Below, one piece after another: positions 42,893 to 51,801 of a stretch of DNA of 64,000 nucleotides. Origin of the DNA: Hymenobacter swuensis DY53 (GTDB lineage: Bacteria > Bacteroidota > Bacteroidia > Cytophagales > Hymenobacteraceae); NCBI RefSeq assembly GCF_000576555.1, contig NZ_CP007145.1, forward strand, positions 4,486,501 to 4,550,500, read 5' to 3'. Under the pieces are notes generated by a model that was not told the DNA's origin, made no database searches, and saw only the letters and a program-made list of their open reading frames with translations. Each line of letters opens with the position of its first letter. Positions within the stretch are counted from its first letter, which is position 1. The position numbers and the translations under genes are program-made.

Positions 42893-45337
42893 CTACTCTT
42901 TCACGAACTTCTGGTGGAAGGATTTCTGGCCGTCGCTGACCGTCAGCAGGTAGATGCCTTTGGCGAGACCGGCTACGTGGAGCTGGCCGTTCTCGAAGCG
43001 GGCGTTGCTCACGCGGGCTCCGCGCAGGTCGGTTACCATAGCCAATACTACCAAGGCCTTGCTGGCCAGGGAAATGTTCAGCACATCAGCCGCAGGGTTC
43101 GGGAACACCGTAATGGCTTGCTCCACCGAGTTGCTGAGCGAAGAGCCGCCCATGAGGCTGGTCACACCGGCCGGAGCCAGAGTTGCGCCGCCCGTGATGT
43201 TTACGGTGTAATCTTCGGTTTCGCCGTAGCTGTAGCTGTTGCAGCTGGTAGTAGCCGAAGCATCGCTCAGCACCACGCGCAGGCGGGTGGCACCAGTTTT
43301 AGCCGTGGTGGGTACCGTGAAGGTGCCGGTGAGCGTAGCAGCACTGGCCGATGAACCCGTTACAACGGTTTCGCCCGCGTCGGTAAAGTCACCATCTTGG
43401 TTGTAGTCGATATAGATGTCCCAGTACTCGGTGTAGGCCGTGGAGGCAAAGCCGGCTGAGAAGCTGATGGTCTGCGAAGAACCGGCGGCAATGGAGGTAG
43501 AAGTAGCCGTGCCGTTATAGTAACCAGCATCAGCAGCCGAAGTGCGGGCAATGGTACCCAGCTTTACATAATCAATCCACTCATAAGCCACGCTGGTGCC
43601 TTTGCTGGCGCAGTAGGTCACGGTGGTGGGCGGCGGCGTGGTGGTACCACCGTAAGCCGCGCCTACGCCCACGGCGAACCAGGCGTTGGTAACGGCCTGC
43701 TCCTCGGCCGAGCCGGCCCCGTACAAATCCTTGGCTGCCTGAATGGAGCCCGTGCGTGCGGCGGCGTAGTTAGACGACGCCGTGAGGTACACCGTTTCGG
43801 TGCGGTAGGCAATGCGGCCGGCTTTATCGATGCCGATGCCGGCTACGCTGAATACGCTGCCGATGTCGTTGGTGCCGCTGCCGCCCACGGCCAGCCGGTA
43901 AAACCAGTGGTTGAGCACGCCCGAGTTGTAGTGCACGCCACCGTTGTCGCCGGTGCCGCTGTACCAGCTGGTGCCCTTGTAGGTGTCGGGCTGGCCTTCG
44001 GCGTTGGGGTTGCTCATGGAACGCAGGGCCGGACGCACCTTATCGATGTCCTCGCCGATAAGCCAGGTAGCTTTGCTGGCATCTTTATAATACTCCACGC
44101 AGGCCCCCCAGATGTCGGAGAAGCCTTCGTTGAGGGCACCCGACTCGTTGGAGTACGTGAGGTTAGCCGAGGATGAGCACACGGCGTGGCCGATTTCGTG
44201 GGCCGCCACGTCGAGCGAGGTCAGCGGGTCGAAGCGGGTGGCGCCGTCGCCGTAGGTCATGCGCGTGCCGTCCCAGAAGGCATTTTCATAGCCCACGCCG
44301 TCGCCGGGCGTGTCGTCGAAGTGCACGTAGTTTTTGATGGCAGCCCCTGCGTTGTTGTAGGAGTTGCGGCCGTGGATGTTCTTGAAGTAGTCGTAGGTGC
44401 TCTGCGCGCCGTAGTGCGCATCAAGGGCCGCGTTGTCGAAGTTGGCGTTGTTGTACTCAGTCCAGCTGTTATCGGCGTCGGTGAAGTCCACGGCGGCCGT
44501 GTAGCTGCTGCCCTTCTTGCAGTTATAGGTCTGGATGCCGCTCCCGCGCGATACGTCGCGCAGCCGGAACGTGCCGTTGTAGCTATCGGTGGTGGCGGTT
44601 TTGGTGCCGCTGTACTTGGTGGCAAACGTGCCGGTAGCGGCGGCGTGCTTGATGATATCATCCTTGAGCACGATTTCGCCGGAGTGCGCGTCTACGTAGA
44701 TGAAGGCGCGGCTCAGTGGCGCTTTGGCGTACACGTTGAACTTCCAGGCCAGCGTGGGCTGGCCCGCGCGCAACGCGTTGGTGCTGCGGTGATTTTTCAC
44801 CACCACCAGCTCGCCCTTGGGAGCGTACGTAGCGGCGGCGTTGTTTTCCTGCTGTCGCAGCCCGGCTTCCTCGGCGGCATCCTGCCACATGTAGGTGCGG
44901 GCACCCACGAAGGCCAGCGCGCGGGTCAGCGCCGCGGCCGCATCCAGCGAGGGCGTGGTATTGAGGCTGCGTACCTTCTCGAAGTGGCCGTTGAGCAGCG
45001 CCACCCGGCCCTGGCGGGCATGTACCGAGTAGGTGCCATGCTCTACCTTGATGCCTTTATAGAACTGCTGGTATTTCTCGTGCACGAAGCCCAACTCATC
45101 GGTTTCGGTTTTGAGCAGGGAAAGCTGATCATCGGTGGCGAGCTGCAATTGCTCGCGCAGAGCGGTTTTGGCTTCGCTGAGCTGATAAGCGCCGCCCTGC
45201 GTACGGAATTCAATGAGGGCCGGCATCCCATTTTCGTCCAGCTCCCGGCTTTTTACCCGGGAAAAATCTTGGGCCAGGGTAGTGGACGTCAGGCCACCGA
45301 GCAGCAACAGGGTGGCCGCGGAGTACTTGTTGATCAT
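42893..45337 (-). CDS. Secreted M4 (thermolysin-like) metalloprotease with GEVED and T9SS domains
   Basis: Order of parts: signal peptide (1-22); FTP and PepSY propeptide regions (~60-225; LGFVHEKYQQFYKGIKVEHGTY, PTLAWKFNVYA); M4 catalytic domain (~230-560) with zinc motif HEIGH at residues 380-384, third ligand Glu in NEGFSDIWG and catalytic His in GGVHYNSGVLNHWFY; a GEVED beta domain (~574-715, DIYIDYNQDGDF and GETEDYTVNI); and a T9SS type A C-terminal domain (VFPNPAADVLNISL, LAKGIYLLTVSDGQKSFHQKFVKE). It should be secreted by T9SS and self-activated by cutting off its propeptide. It is 814 residues and intact. Confidence 0.95.
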   Translation of the reverse strand: MINKYSAATLLLLGGLTSTTLAQDFSRVKSRELDENGMPALIEFRTQGGAYQLSEAKTALREQLQLATDDQLSLLKTETDELGFVHEKYQQFYKGIKVEHGTYSVHARQGRVALLNGHFEKVRSLNTTPSLDAAAALTRALAFVGARTYMWQDAAEEAGLRQQENNAAATYAPKGELVVVKNHRSTNALRAGQPTLAWKFNVYAKAPLSRAFIYVDAHSGEIVLKDDIIKHAAATGTFATKYSGTKTATTDSYNGTFRLRDVSRGSGIQTYNCKKGSSYTAAVDFTDADNSWTEYNNANFDNAALDAHYGAQSTYDYFKNIHGRNSYNNAGAAIKNYVHFDDTPGDGVGYENAFWDGTRMTYGDGATRFDPLTSLDVAAHEIGHAVCSSSANLTYSNESGALNEGFSDIWGACVEYYKDASKATWLIGEDIDKVRPALRSMSNPNAEGQPDTYKGTSWYSGTGDNGGVHYNSGVLNHWFYRLAVGGSGTNDIGSVFSVAGIGIDKAGRIAYRTETVYLTASSNYAAARTGSIQAAKDLYGAGSAEEQAVTNAWFAVGVGAAYGGTTTPPPTTVTYCASKGTSVAYEWIDYVKLGTIARTSAADAGYYNGTATSTSIAAGSSQTISFSAGFASTAYTEYWDIYIDYNQDGDFTDAGETVVTGSSASAATLTGTFTVPTTAKTGATRLRVVLSDASATTSCNSYSYGETEDYTVNITGGATLAPAGVTSLMGGSSLSNSVEQAITVFPNPAADVLNISLASKALVVLAMVTDLRGARVSNARFENGQLHVAGLAKGIYLLTVSDGQKSFHQKFVKE

Positions 45338-45634
45338 ACAGTGTGGTTGTGGGGAGTGAAATTGGACCGTAGTGCGAGCAGCTTTTCAGCTGATTAAGCG
45401 ACTTTATGAAAGCCAATTTAAATACTTTTTAATCTTTCCCCCAATTCTTTGAAAAAATTATCAAACAATCGAGGCTTTTTGATAAATATTCACAAAAACA
45501 TAGCCTTTATGCGTTATCTATTGAATTATCTGGCAGCCAGCTGATTAATACTATGTTGACCCGGCCGTACTTACAAGGGTGCGGCGAGGCTACGGTAGCA
45601 GCCGAAAATTTTTAACCATTCCAAGATTCTCTCC
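45338..45634. other. AT-rich intergenic region between divergent genes
   Basis: The 297 bp between the metalloprotease and an SDR gene hold no convincing frame. Bases 45411-45545 are markedly A/T-rich (runs such as taaatactttttaatc and gataaatattcac), unlike the rest of the window. Regulatory control of the protease is plausible, but I see no full TAnnTTTG consensus. Confidence 0.5.
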
Positions 45635-46423
45635 ATGCATACTTCATCTTCTGAGTACCAGAAACGCTGGACCCTGCAGGGCCAAACGGCTTTAGTGACA
45701 GGTGCTTCCAAAGGCATTGGGGCAGCGGTAGCCGAAGAGCTGCTGCACCTGGGCGCAACGGTGGTAGCCGTAGCCCGCACGGCTCCGGAGCTGGAGCAGC
45801 GGGTGGCGCAGTGGCAGCAGCAGGGCCTGCCCGCCCACGCCCTGGCCGCCGACCTGAGCACCCCGGAGGGCCGGGCGCAGGTGGCGGCGGCCGTAGCAGC
45901 GCGCGGGCCGCAGCTGCACATGCTGATCAATAACGTGGGCACCAACATCCGCAAGCCTACCGTGGAGTACACCCCGGAGGAATACCGCTATCTGCTAGCC
46001 ACCAACCTCGATTCGGCCTGGGAGCTAAGCCGCAGCGTACAGCCCTTGCTGGCGGCAGCCGGCCGCAGCAGCATCGTCAATATTTCGTCGGTGGCGGGGC
46101 TCACGCACGTGCGTACCGGCTCCATCTACGGCATGACGAAGGCGGCTATGGTGCAGCTCACGCGCAACCTGGCGGTGGAATGGGCCGGGCTGGGTATCCG
46201 GGTAAACTGCGTGGCCCCGTGGTACATTCGCACGCCGCTGGCCGCCACGGTGCTCCAGAACGAGGCATTTCTGGCGGAAGTGCTCAGCCGTACGCCGCTG
46301 CGGCGCATCGGGGAGCCGGAGGAAGTGGCCGCGGCCGTGGCGTTTCTGTGCCTGCCCGCCGCCGCCTACATCACCGGCCAGACGCTGAGCGTAGATGGCG
46401 GCTTCACGGTGAACGGGTTCTGA
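45635..46423 (+). CDS. SDR family oxidoreductase (tropinone-reductase-like)
   Basis: A classical short-chain dehydrogenase: cofactor motif [17 protein letters not shown] (T-G-x3-G-x-G), structural NNVG, catalytic Ser in [15 protein letters not shown] (Y-x3-K), and the substrate-side [11 protein letters not shown]. The C-terminal [13 protein letters not shown] is standard. [11 protein letters not shown] after beta-2 suggests NADP(H) preference. It is 262 residues. The substrate is unknown. Confidence 0.92.
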   Translation: MHTSSSEYQKRWTLQGQTALVTGASKGIGAAVAEELLHLGATVVAVARTAPELEQRVAQWQQQGLPAHALAADLSTPEGRAQVAAAVAARGPQLHMLINNVGTNIRKPTVEYTPEEYRYLLATNLDSAWELSRSVQPLLAAAGRSSIVNISSVAGLTHVRTGSIYGMTKAAMVQLTRNLAVEWAGLGIRVNCVAPWYIRTPLAATVLQNEAFLAEVLSRTPLRRIGEPEEVAAAVAFLCLPAAAYITGQTLSVDGGFTVNGF

Positions 46424-46436
46424 AAGTAAAAGGTAA

Positions 46437-46510
46437 AATTGTGAAGGGTGAAGTTGTACCGTTCAGGTTAACAGCACAACTTCACCCTTCACCCTTCACA
46501 ACTTCACCAT
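46437..46510. repeat. Word-type inverted repeat W5, overlapping a CDS 3' end
   Basis: The left arm (46437-46459) contains ttgtgaagggtgaagttgt; the right arm (46473-46510) contains acaacttcacccttcacccttcac and extends to acttcaccat. Words gtgaagg/gtgaagt recur. The right arm runs over the stop codon of the ATP-grasp gene and encodes its last residues (MVKL). Confidence 0.83.
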
Positions 46511-47374
46511 TCTCCGCAGGGCGGTTTCGTAACGGGGTAGGGCCTGGGCATCGGAGGCTAGGTAGAGGAAGGGTTCGATGAGCTCCAGTTCCATCAGCAG
46601 CAGCTCGCCATCCTGGTCGAGGCCATCCACGCGGGCGTAGAGGCAGCCGGCGGCAAAGCGGCGCACGATGTCGTCGGCGGCGCGGCGCAGGTGGGCGGGG
46701 GCCTCGCGCGGCTCGATGCCGCCGCCCAGGTAGTGCTGCACCCGGAAGTCGCCGGATTTCGGCGTTTTCAGTACGCAGTGGCTGTATTCGCCGCCGTAGT
46801 AGAGCAACGACCACTCGCCTTCCTCCTGAATGCGGGCCTGGAACGGCTGGGCCAGAAAGTCCTCGTGCAGCAGCAGCTCGGTAAGCTGGGGCTGGCGCAC
46901 GGCCGTATCCTGGCGGGTGAGCACGAAGGTATTTTTGGCCCCGCCGCTCACGGCCGGCTTAATCACCAGCTGCTCCTGGCCCATTTCGGCCAGCAGCGCC
47001 GCCGCCTCCACGGCCTGGCCGCGCGGCAGCAGGCGGGTGGGCACAATACGCACGCCGGCCCGCTCCATTTCCAGCAAGTACTTCTTATCGGCGTTCCAGC
47101 GGATGGTGGCGGCGGGGTTAAGCATGCGCACGCCCAGTTGCTGCATCCGATCTAGCCACTGGTAGAACTCGGCTACGCGGTCGAAGTAGTCCCAGGGCGA
47201 CTTCACCAGCACCACGTCGTAGCGCAGCCAGTCAACGGCCGGGTTGCTCCATATGCGGGGCTCCACGGTGTGGCCCTGCGCGCGCAGGTAGCGGGTGAGC
47301 AGGCTGTCTTCGTCATCCACGTTCGGCGCGGCGTACTGAGCCAGGCTTTCGCAGGTTACCAGGGCAATATTCAT
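46496..47374 (-). CDS. ATP-grasp domain protein
   Basis: A ~292-residue cytoplasmic ligase-like protein. The start at 47374 (MNIALVTCESLAQY) is preferred over an ATG seven codons upstream. The N-terminal pre-ATP-grasp part has VVLVKSPWDYFDR; the ATP-grasp core has NPAATIRWNADKKYLL, LVIKPAVSGGAKNTF and, near the end, LYARVDGLDQDGELLLMELELIEPFLYL with the Mg-binding acidic residues. It resembles the glutathione synthetase-like/cycloserine-ligase-like group; the amine and acid substrates are unknown. Confidence 0.87.
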   Translation of the reverse strand: MNIALVTCESLAQYAAPNVDDEDSLLTRYLRAQGHTVEPRIWSNPAVDWLRYDVVLVKSPWDYFDRVAEFYQWLDRMQQLGVRMLNPAATIRWNADKKYLLEMERAGVRIVPTRLLPRGQAVEAAALLAEMGQEQLVIKPAVSGGAKNTFVLTRQDTAVRQPQLTELLLHEDFLAQPFQARIQEEGEWSLLYYGGEYSHCVLKTPKSGDFRVQHYLGGGIEPREAPAHLRRAADDIVRRFAAGCLYARVDGLDQDGELLLMELELIEPFLYLASDAQALPRYETALRRMVKL

Positions 47375-47535
47375 CACGGATGTAAACGGATTCATCGGAT
47401 TACGCGGATTCGGGCGCGAGTTTTATCGGCTCGTCCGGCGGGCTATCAGACGGTAACCGACGGCTACGGTTGCGTTTGCGCCCGGCCATTAAGCGCCTTC
47501 GGCCCTAACTACTTCTCAGTCAAAGCGGCTTCGTC

Positions 47536-48855
47536 TTACTTCTTCGCGGCCGCGAGGTAGTCGGTGGCCAGCGTAACGAGGGTGCGCACGCCCAGTGTCA
47601 GGCCGCTTTCGTCGATGAAGAAGCCGGCGGTGTGGTGCGGGGCGGTTTCGGCGGGATTCTTCCCTTTGGGCATGCCGCCTACAAACACGAACACGCCGGG
47701 TACTTTCTCTTGGTAAAAGGCGAAATCCTCGGCCCCGGTCACGGCTTTCTGCACCCGCACGTTGGCCGGGCCGGCGGCACGTTGCAGACTGGGCACCATC
47801 TGCTCGGTCAGGCGCGGGTCGTTGTAGGTGATGGGAGCATAGTTGGTGATGTCCACCTCGGCCGTGGCGCCGGCACTTTCGGCAATACCCGTGGCGGTGC
47901 GGCGCACGGCGGCCCACACTTTCTGCTGCATTTCCTTGTTGAGGCAGCGGATGGTGCCCATCAGCTCCACCTGCTCGGGGATGATGTTGTTGCGCACTCC
48001 GCCGTGCACCATGCCCACCGTCAGTACCACGGCATCTTCCGTCAGCTCGGCCTGGCGGCTCACAATGGTTTGCAGCCCCAGCACAATCTGAGCAGCGGTT
48101 ACTACCGGGTCCACGGCCAGCCAGGGGTACGCCCCGTGCGCCGATTTGCCCTTCACCTTGATGTTGAACACGTCGGATGAGGCCATTTCGCCGCCGGGCC
48201 GGTAGCTGAGCTGGCCGACCTCCGTCTGGGCCTGAATGTGCACCCCGAAGATGGCGTCCACCTTCGGCTTATCGAGCACGCCTTCCTTCACCATCAGGCG
48301 CGCGCCGCCTTCCTGGCCGGGTAAGGAGCCTTCCTCGGCGGGCTGGAAGATGAACTTCACGGTGCCGGGCAGCTCCTGGCGCATCTTCACCAGCACTTCG
48401 GCCGCGCCCAGTAGCATGGCCACGTGGGTGTCGTGGCCGCAGGCGTGCATCACGCCCACTTCCTGGCCGTTGTACTGGGTGCGGGCTTTGGAAGCAAAGG
48501 GCAGGGCGTTGCTTTCCGTCACGGGCAGGCCGTCCATATCGGCGCGCAGGGCCACCACGAGACCGGGTTTACCACCTTTCAGCAGGGCCACCACGCCGGT
48601 GCGGGCCACGCCAGTCTGCACCTCCAGACCCAGCTTGCGCAGGTGCTCGGCCACCAGCGCGGCCGTGCGGGTTTCCTGGTTGCCCAGCTCGGGATGCTCG
48701 TGCAAATCGCGCCGCCAGGCAATTACCTGCGCCTCCTGCTGGGCCGCAAGTTTGGCAATGCGCTCAGCCGGAAAAGCAGGTTTGGTTTGGGCGAAAACGG
48801 GCGCGGCAGCGGCCAGCAGGGTGCCAGCGAGGGGTAGCAGATAACGGTGGTGCAT
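47536..48855 (-). CDS. Secreted M20 family amidohydrolase / peptidase
   Basis: A signal peptide (YLLPLAGTLLAAAAPVFAQ) from the ATG at 48855 precedes an M20D hydrolase of ~420 residues. Metal-site motifs are VMHACGHDTHVAMLLG, QPAEEG (catalytic Glu plus ligand) and, at the end, HHTAGFFIDE. A dimerisation domain lies between (IKVKGKSAHGAYPWLAVDPVV). Family members cleave N-acyl amino acids, IAA-conjugates or hippurate-like compounds. The exported location suggests scavenging of acylated amino acids. Confidence 0.93.
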   Translation of the reverse strand: MHHRYLLPLAGTLLAAAAPVFAQTKPAFPAERIAKLAAQQEAQVIAWRRDLHEHPELGNQETRTAALVAEHLRKLGLEVQTGVARTGVVALLKGGKPGLVVALRADMDGLPVTESNALPFASKARTQYNGQEVGVMHACGHDTHVAMLLGAAEVLVKMRQELPGTVKFIFQPAEEGSLPGQEGGARLMVKEGVLDKPKVDAIFGVHIQAQTEVGQLSYRPGGEMASSDVFNIKVKGKSAHGAYPWLAVDPVVTAAQIVLGLQTIVSRQAELTEDAVVLTVGMVHGGVRNNIIPEQVELMGTIRCLNKEMQQKVWAAVRRTATGIAESAGATAEVDITNYAPITYNDPRLTEQMVPSLQRAAGPANVRVQKAVTGAEDFAFYQEKVPGVFVFVGGMPKGKNPAETAPHHTAGFFIDESGLTLGVRTLVTLATDYLAAAKK

Positions 48856-49173
48856 GCGGAGAAGCAAAGACGTAGCGAACAACCCGGCGGCGCTAAAGGC
48901 CAGGACCGGGCCGACCAAGGTAAGCCCGAACCCCGCACAATGGAAATTTCGGGCCGCAGGCCGCGGGTTTTCCCGGCAGAAAGTTGCGCACCGGCCAGAT
49001 TTCCGGTGCTTCTTTGCGGCTTGCTACCTGTTCCGGCGGCTGAAAGCCATCAGGCCGGTTGCCGCGTGCTGACACCCGAATACCTCCCCGGCGCGGCTGG
49101 CCCCGGCGACAACCGGCCCGACAGGCAGCCGACTGCCGGGCCAGAGCAACCATTCTGATAAACAGTATTCTGC
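48856..49173. other. Intergenic region without recognisable gene
   Basis: These 318 bp separate the divergently read amidohydrolase and PAP2-related genes. No frame with coding character is visible. A small hairpin, gcaccgg / ccggtgc, lies around 48990-49012. GC-rich, with no clear promoter consensus. Confidence 0.5.
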
Positions 49174-49812
49174 ATGCCATTCCCTGATTCCCTGACCTGG
49201 CCGGCCGCGTGGCGCCATTCCGCTTTTCGGTTCCGACTGGGCGCGGTGGTGACGCTGCTGCTGCTGCTGGCCAGCCAGCTGCCGCACTACTTTGCCTGGG
49301 TGCAGGCCCGCCCCGGCCGCGTGCTGCCCGACCCGCTGCTGGCTTGGCTGCCGGCCCACGATGTTTCGGGGGCTACGTTTGCCGTTATCTACCTGGGCAT
49401 CGGGCTGGGCGTGGCCACGCTGCTGCCCCGGCCGGCGCGGCTGCTGCGGGCGCTGTGGGCGTACCTGGGGCTACACCTGCTGCGCTGCTTCACGCTGCTG
49501 CTGCTGCCGCTGGAGCCGCCGCCGGGCCTAGTACTGCTCTGCGACCCGCTGGTGGATCAGCTCATCTACGCCGCCCCCGCCCCCATCACCAAAGACCTAT
49601 TCTTCTCGGGCCACACGGCTACGCTGCTGCTGCTGGCCCTGGCCGTGCCCGCCGGCTGGCGGCGTCAGGTGCTGCTGCTGGGCACCGTGACCATCGGCGC
49701 GCTGGTGCTGGTGCAGCACGCGCACTACACATATGATGTGCTGGCTGCCCCACTGTTCGTAGGGCTTGCGTGGTGGCTGAGCGGGCAGATTGGTGAAGAG
49801 GTGAAGTGGTGA
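49174..49812 (+). CDS. PAP2-related membrane phosphatase / sphingomyelin synthase-like protein
   Basis: A 212-residue protein with about six membrane helices. KDLFFSGHTATLLLL and VQHAHYTYDVLAAPLF match the two catalytic motifs of the PAP2_C (sphingomyelin synthase-like) group, including the SGHT His and the HYTxDV His-Asp. The phosphatase-type KxxxxxxRP motif is absent, as expected for PAP2_C. Phosphatidyl- or head-group transfer in the inner membrane is inferred. Its last codons (GEEVKW) lie in the left arm of an inverted repeat. Confidence 0.82.
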   Translation: MPFPDSLTWPAAWRHSAFRFRLGAVVTLLLLLASQLPHYFAWVQARPGRVLPDPLLAWLPAHDVSGATFAVIYLGIGLGVATLLPRPARLLRALWAYLGLHLLRCFTLLLLPLEPPPGLVLLCDPLVDQLIYAAPAPITKDLFFSGHTATLLLLALAVPAGWRRQVLLLGTVTIGALVLVQHAHYTYDVLAAPLFVGLAWWLSGQIGEEVKW

Positions 49813-49868
49813 ATGCACTGCCTTCACAATTTCACCTCTTCATCACTTCACCTTCCAGTTCTTCACTT
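49789..49868. repeat. Word-type inverted repeat W6, overlapping a CDS 3' end
   Basis: ggtgaagaggtgaagtggtgaa (about 49795-49816) is matched by the reverse-complement string ttcacaatttcacctcttcatc downstream, which continues with further ttcac words to 49868. It covers the stop codon of the PAP2-related gene and reaches the stop of the convergent SDR gene. The words (gtgaag) resemble those of the repeat at 46437. Confidence 0.82.
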
Positions 49869-50645
49869 CAGATGCTTCTCATAGATGCTGGCGGCAATGC
49901 GTTCCGTCAGGCTTTTGGGCACGAAGCTGGTGAGGGCGGCGGATACCTTATTCAGGGCGCCGGGAATAAGTTCGGCCTCGCCGGCCAGCAGGGCCGTGAT
50001 GCCGGCCCGGGCCACCTGCTCGGGCGTCATCGACACCTTGTTGGCGGTGGCCTGCAAATCGGCGTTCATACCGGCGCGGTCGGCGAAATCGGTGGTGGTG
50101 GCGCCGGGGCTGAGGCAGGTGACGGATACGCTGGTTTCGCGCAGCTCGTAGCGCAGCCCCCGGCTGAAGCTGAGCAGAAACGCCTTGCTGGCCGCGTAGA
50201 GCGTGAGCGTGGGCACGGCCTGGTAGGCGGCGGTGCTGGCCACGTTCAGAATATACGCCTTTGGCTGGCGGCGCAGCATGGGCAGCAGCGCGTGCGTCAG
50301 CTCCACGGGCAGGTGCATGTTGAGCCGGAGCATGTTCTGTTGCTGCTCCAGCGGTAGCTCCTCAAACCGGCCCCAGAGGCCGTAGCCCGCGTTGTTCACC
50401 AGCACGGCCAGTTCCGGTGCCTGTGTTGTAGCCCAAGCCGAGAGCTGAGCAGCCGCGCCGGGCGCGGCCAGATCCAGCGGCAGCACCCGCGCCTGCTGGC
50501 CCAGCTGCCGGACCTCGGCGGCGGCCTGCTCCAGCTGATCTTCCGAGCGGGCGGTGAGCAGCACATCGTAGCCGCGCCGGGCCAGATCCAAGGCTATAGC
50601 CCGCCCAATGCCGCGCGAGGCGCCGGTGATAAGTGCTGTTTTCAC
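49863..50645 (-). CDS. SDR family oxidoreductase (DltE/YqjQ-like)
   Basis: A 260-residue short-chain dehydrogenase: TALITGASRGIGRAIA cofactor motif, VLVNNAGYGLWG, NVASTAAYQAVPTLTLYAASKAF (Ser, Y-x3-K), SPGATTTDFADRAG. The extended C-terminus, rich in hydrophobics (LIPGALNKVSAALTSFVPKSLTERIAASIYEKHLK), is typical of the DltE-like subgroup. The second arginine (LTARSEDQLEQ) points to NADP(H). The substrate is unknown. Confidence 0.93.
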   Translation of the reverse strand: MKTALITGASRGIGRAIALDLARRGYDVLLTARSEDQLEQAAAEVRQLGQQARVLPLDLAAPGAAAQLSAWATTQAPELAVLVNNAGYGLWGRFEELPLEQQQNMLRLNMHLPVELTHALLPMLRRQPKAYILNVASTAAYQAVPTLTLYAASKAFLLSFSRGLRYELRETSVSVTCLSPGATTTDFADRAGMNADLQATANKVSMTPEQVARAGITALLAGEAELIPGALNKVSAALTSFVPKSLTERIAASIYEKHLK

Positions 50646-50684
50646 AATTTGTTGATGGACTGGTGGATGGCCGAATTGCTAGAT

Positions 50685-50758
50685 GGTTGAACTGCTGAAT
50701 AGGAAAACGATTCTATATGCTAAAAGATGGACCGTTCACCCATTCAGCAATTCAACCC
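50685..50758. repeat. Word-type inverted repeat W7
   Basis: ggttgaactgctgaatagg (50685-50703) pairs with cccattcagcaattcaaccc (50739-50758) with few mismatches. Upstream bases 50652-50690 contain more of the same word type (gatggactggtggatgg). It fills most of the 112-bp gap between the SDR start and the 3' end of the next gene, both on the minus strand. Confidence 0.72.
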
Positions 50759-51573
50759 TATTTAACCAAGTGTAAGAACCGCAGGTAGAACGGGGTAGGG
50801 CTGTTTTCGTGCTTGGGCTCGTACTTGCCGGCAATGATGGGTACGTACATCACACGGCGGCGCGACACCTCGCCCACCAGCGGCGACTGCGCTACGCGGT
50901 GCCACATGCGGCCGTCGTGTACGGTCAGGTCGCCGGGCTCGGTTCCCACGGCTATTTCGTGGTCGTCGGGGCCTACGTCTTTGTAGTACTTCTTGCGGAA
51001 CAGGATGTCGCGCAGGCTCTGGCGGTGGGTGCCGGGAATCACGCGCAGGCCGCCATTGGTGGCGGGCGTGCCATCGAGGTGGACGCCCACGTTCAGCATC
51101 GGCCCGATTTTCTTGCCGTAGAACACGTCCCGCAGGGAATCGGTGTGCCAGCCCATTTGCGAAAACTCCGAGCCCGGCACGTTCACGTAGTGGTTAATCA
51201 CGAGGCCATCTTTCTCATTTTCCCCCACCCGGCCGCCGTTGGCTTCCAGCAGCGGAAACAACGCCCGAAAGCGCGGATCCTGCAGGAAATCGTGCAGCAC
51301 CGGGCTATGGTGTGAGGCAAAGGCAAACCGTTGTACAATGGGCGAGCCGTCCACGTCGCGGCCGTATTTGATGGGTACGCCGTTGACCTTCTTCACGTCT
51401 TCGACCAGCCAGCGGCGCTGCACATCTTCGGAGGCGCGCAGCAGATCGGCTACGGTAGCCGGCGAGATAAAGCCCCGGAAATGCAGAAAACCATTGCGTT
51501 GAAAAAAATCCAGCTGTTCGGGAGTTAGGCTTTCGCCCAGCGTAAAACGCGGATACTGTTGTTGAGGGGACAT
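50758..51573 (-). CDS. Phytanoyl-CoA dioxygenase family protein
   Basis: A 271-residue Fe(II)/2-oxoglutarate oxygenase. The facial triad can be placed as MGWHTDSLRD (H-x-D) and a distal His in DLTVHDGRMWHRV, with RRRVMYVPI supplying the 2-oxoglutarate Arg. The N-terminal FFQRNGFLHFRGFISPATVADLL is the family opening. The start at 51573 is chosen; the frame is open for ~950 bp more upstream, but that region is antisense to the WG-repeat gene, and a TATCTTTG promoter element lies between. Natural substrate unknown. Confidence 0.9.
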   Translation of the reverse strand: MSPQQQYPRFTLGESLTPEQLDFFQRNGFLHFRGFISPATVADLLRASEDVQRRWLVEDVKKVNGVPIKYGRDVDGSPIVQRFAFASHHSPVLHDFLQDPRFRALFPLLEANGGRVGENEKDGLVINHYVNVPGSEFSQMGWHTDSLRDVFYGKKIGPMLNVGVHLDGTPATNGGLRVIPGTHRQSLRDILFRKKYYKDVGPDDHEIAVGTEPGDLTVHDGRMWHRVAQSPLVGEVSRRRVMYVPIIAGKYEPKHENSPTPFYLRFLHLVK

Positions 51574-51614
51574 AAGCAGAGGCGGTTCAGATAACGCGCC
51601 TGATGAGGCAGGGG

Positions 51615-51622
51615 CAAAGATA
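51615..51622 (-). promoter_or_regulatory. Promoter -7 element for the phytanoyl-CoA dioxygenase gene
   Basis: TATCTTTG on the minus strand, 41 bp upstream of the start codon at 51573. It supports that start over the longer open frame. Confidence 0.6.
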
Positions 51623-51801
51623 CGACGCCAAACCGGCCGATTGACATGAATCGTCAACTCGCGGCGGCCCGGCTCCGGCCCGCAAGATGAACGGTGGCCG
51701 GTGAAGAACGAGTGAACCAAACCGCAAAGCGGACTTATGGTTTTGCCGGGGTTGCGTACCTTAGCCGGGTATAGCCGGTGCTCTCCCAACCCTCGTTGCG
51801 C

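Noticed and set aside
44186..45397. Plus-strand open frame (403 codons) opposite the M4 protease
   Set aside because: It shadows the protease; no recognisable domain.
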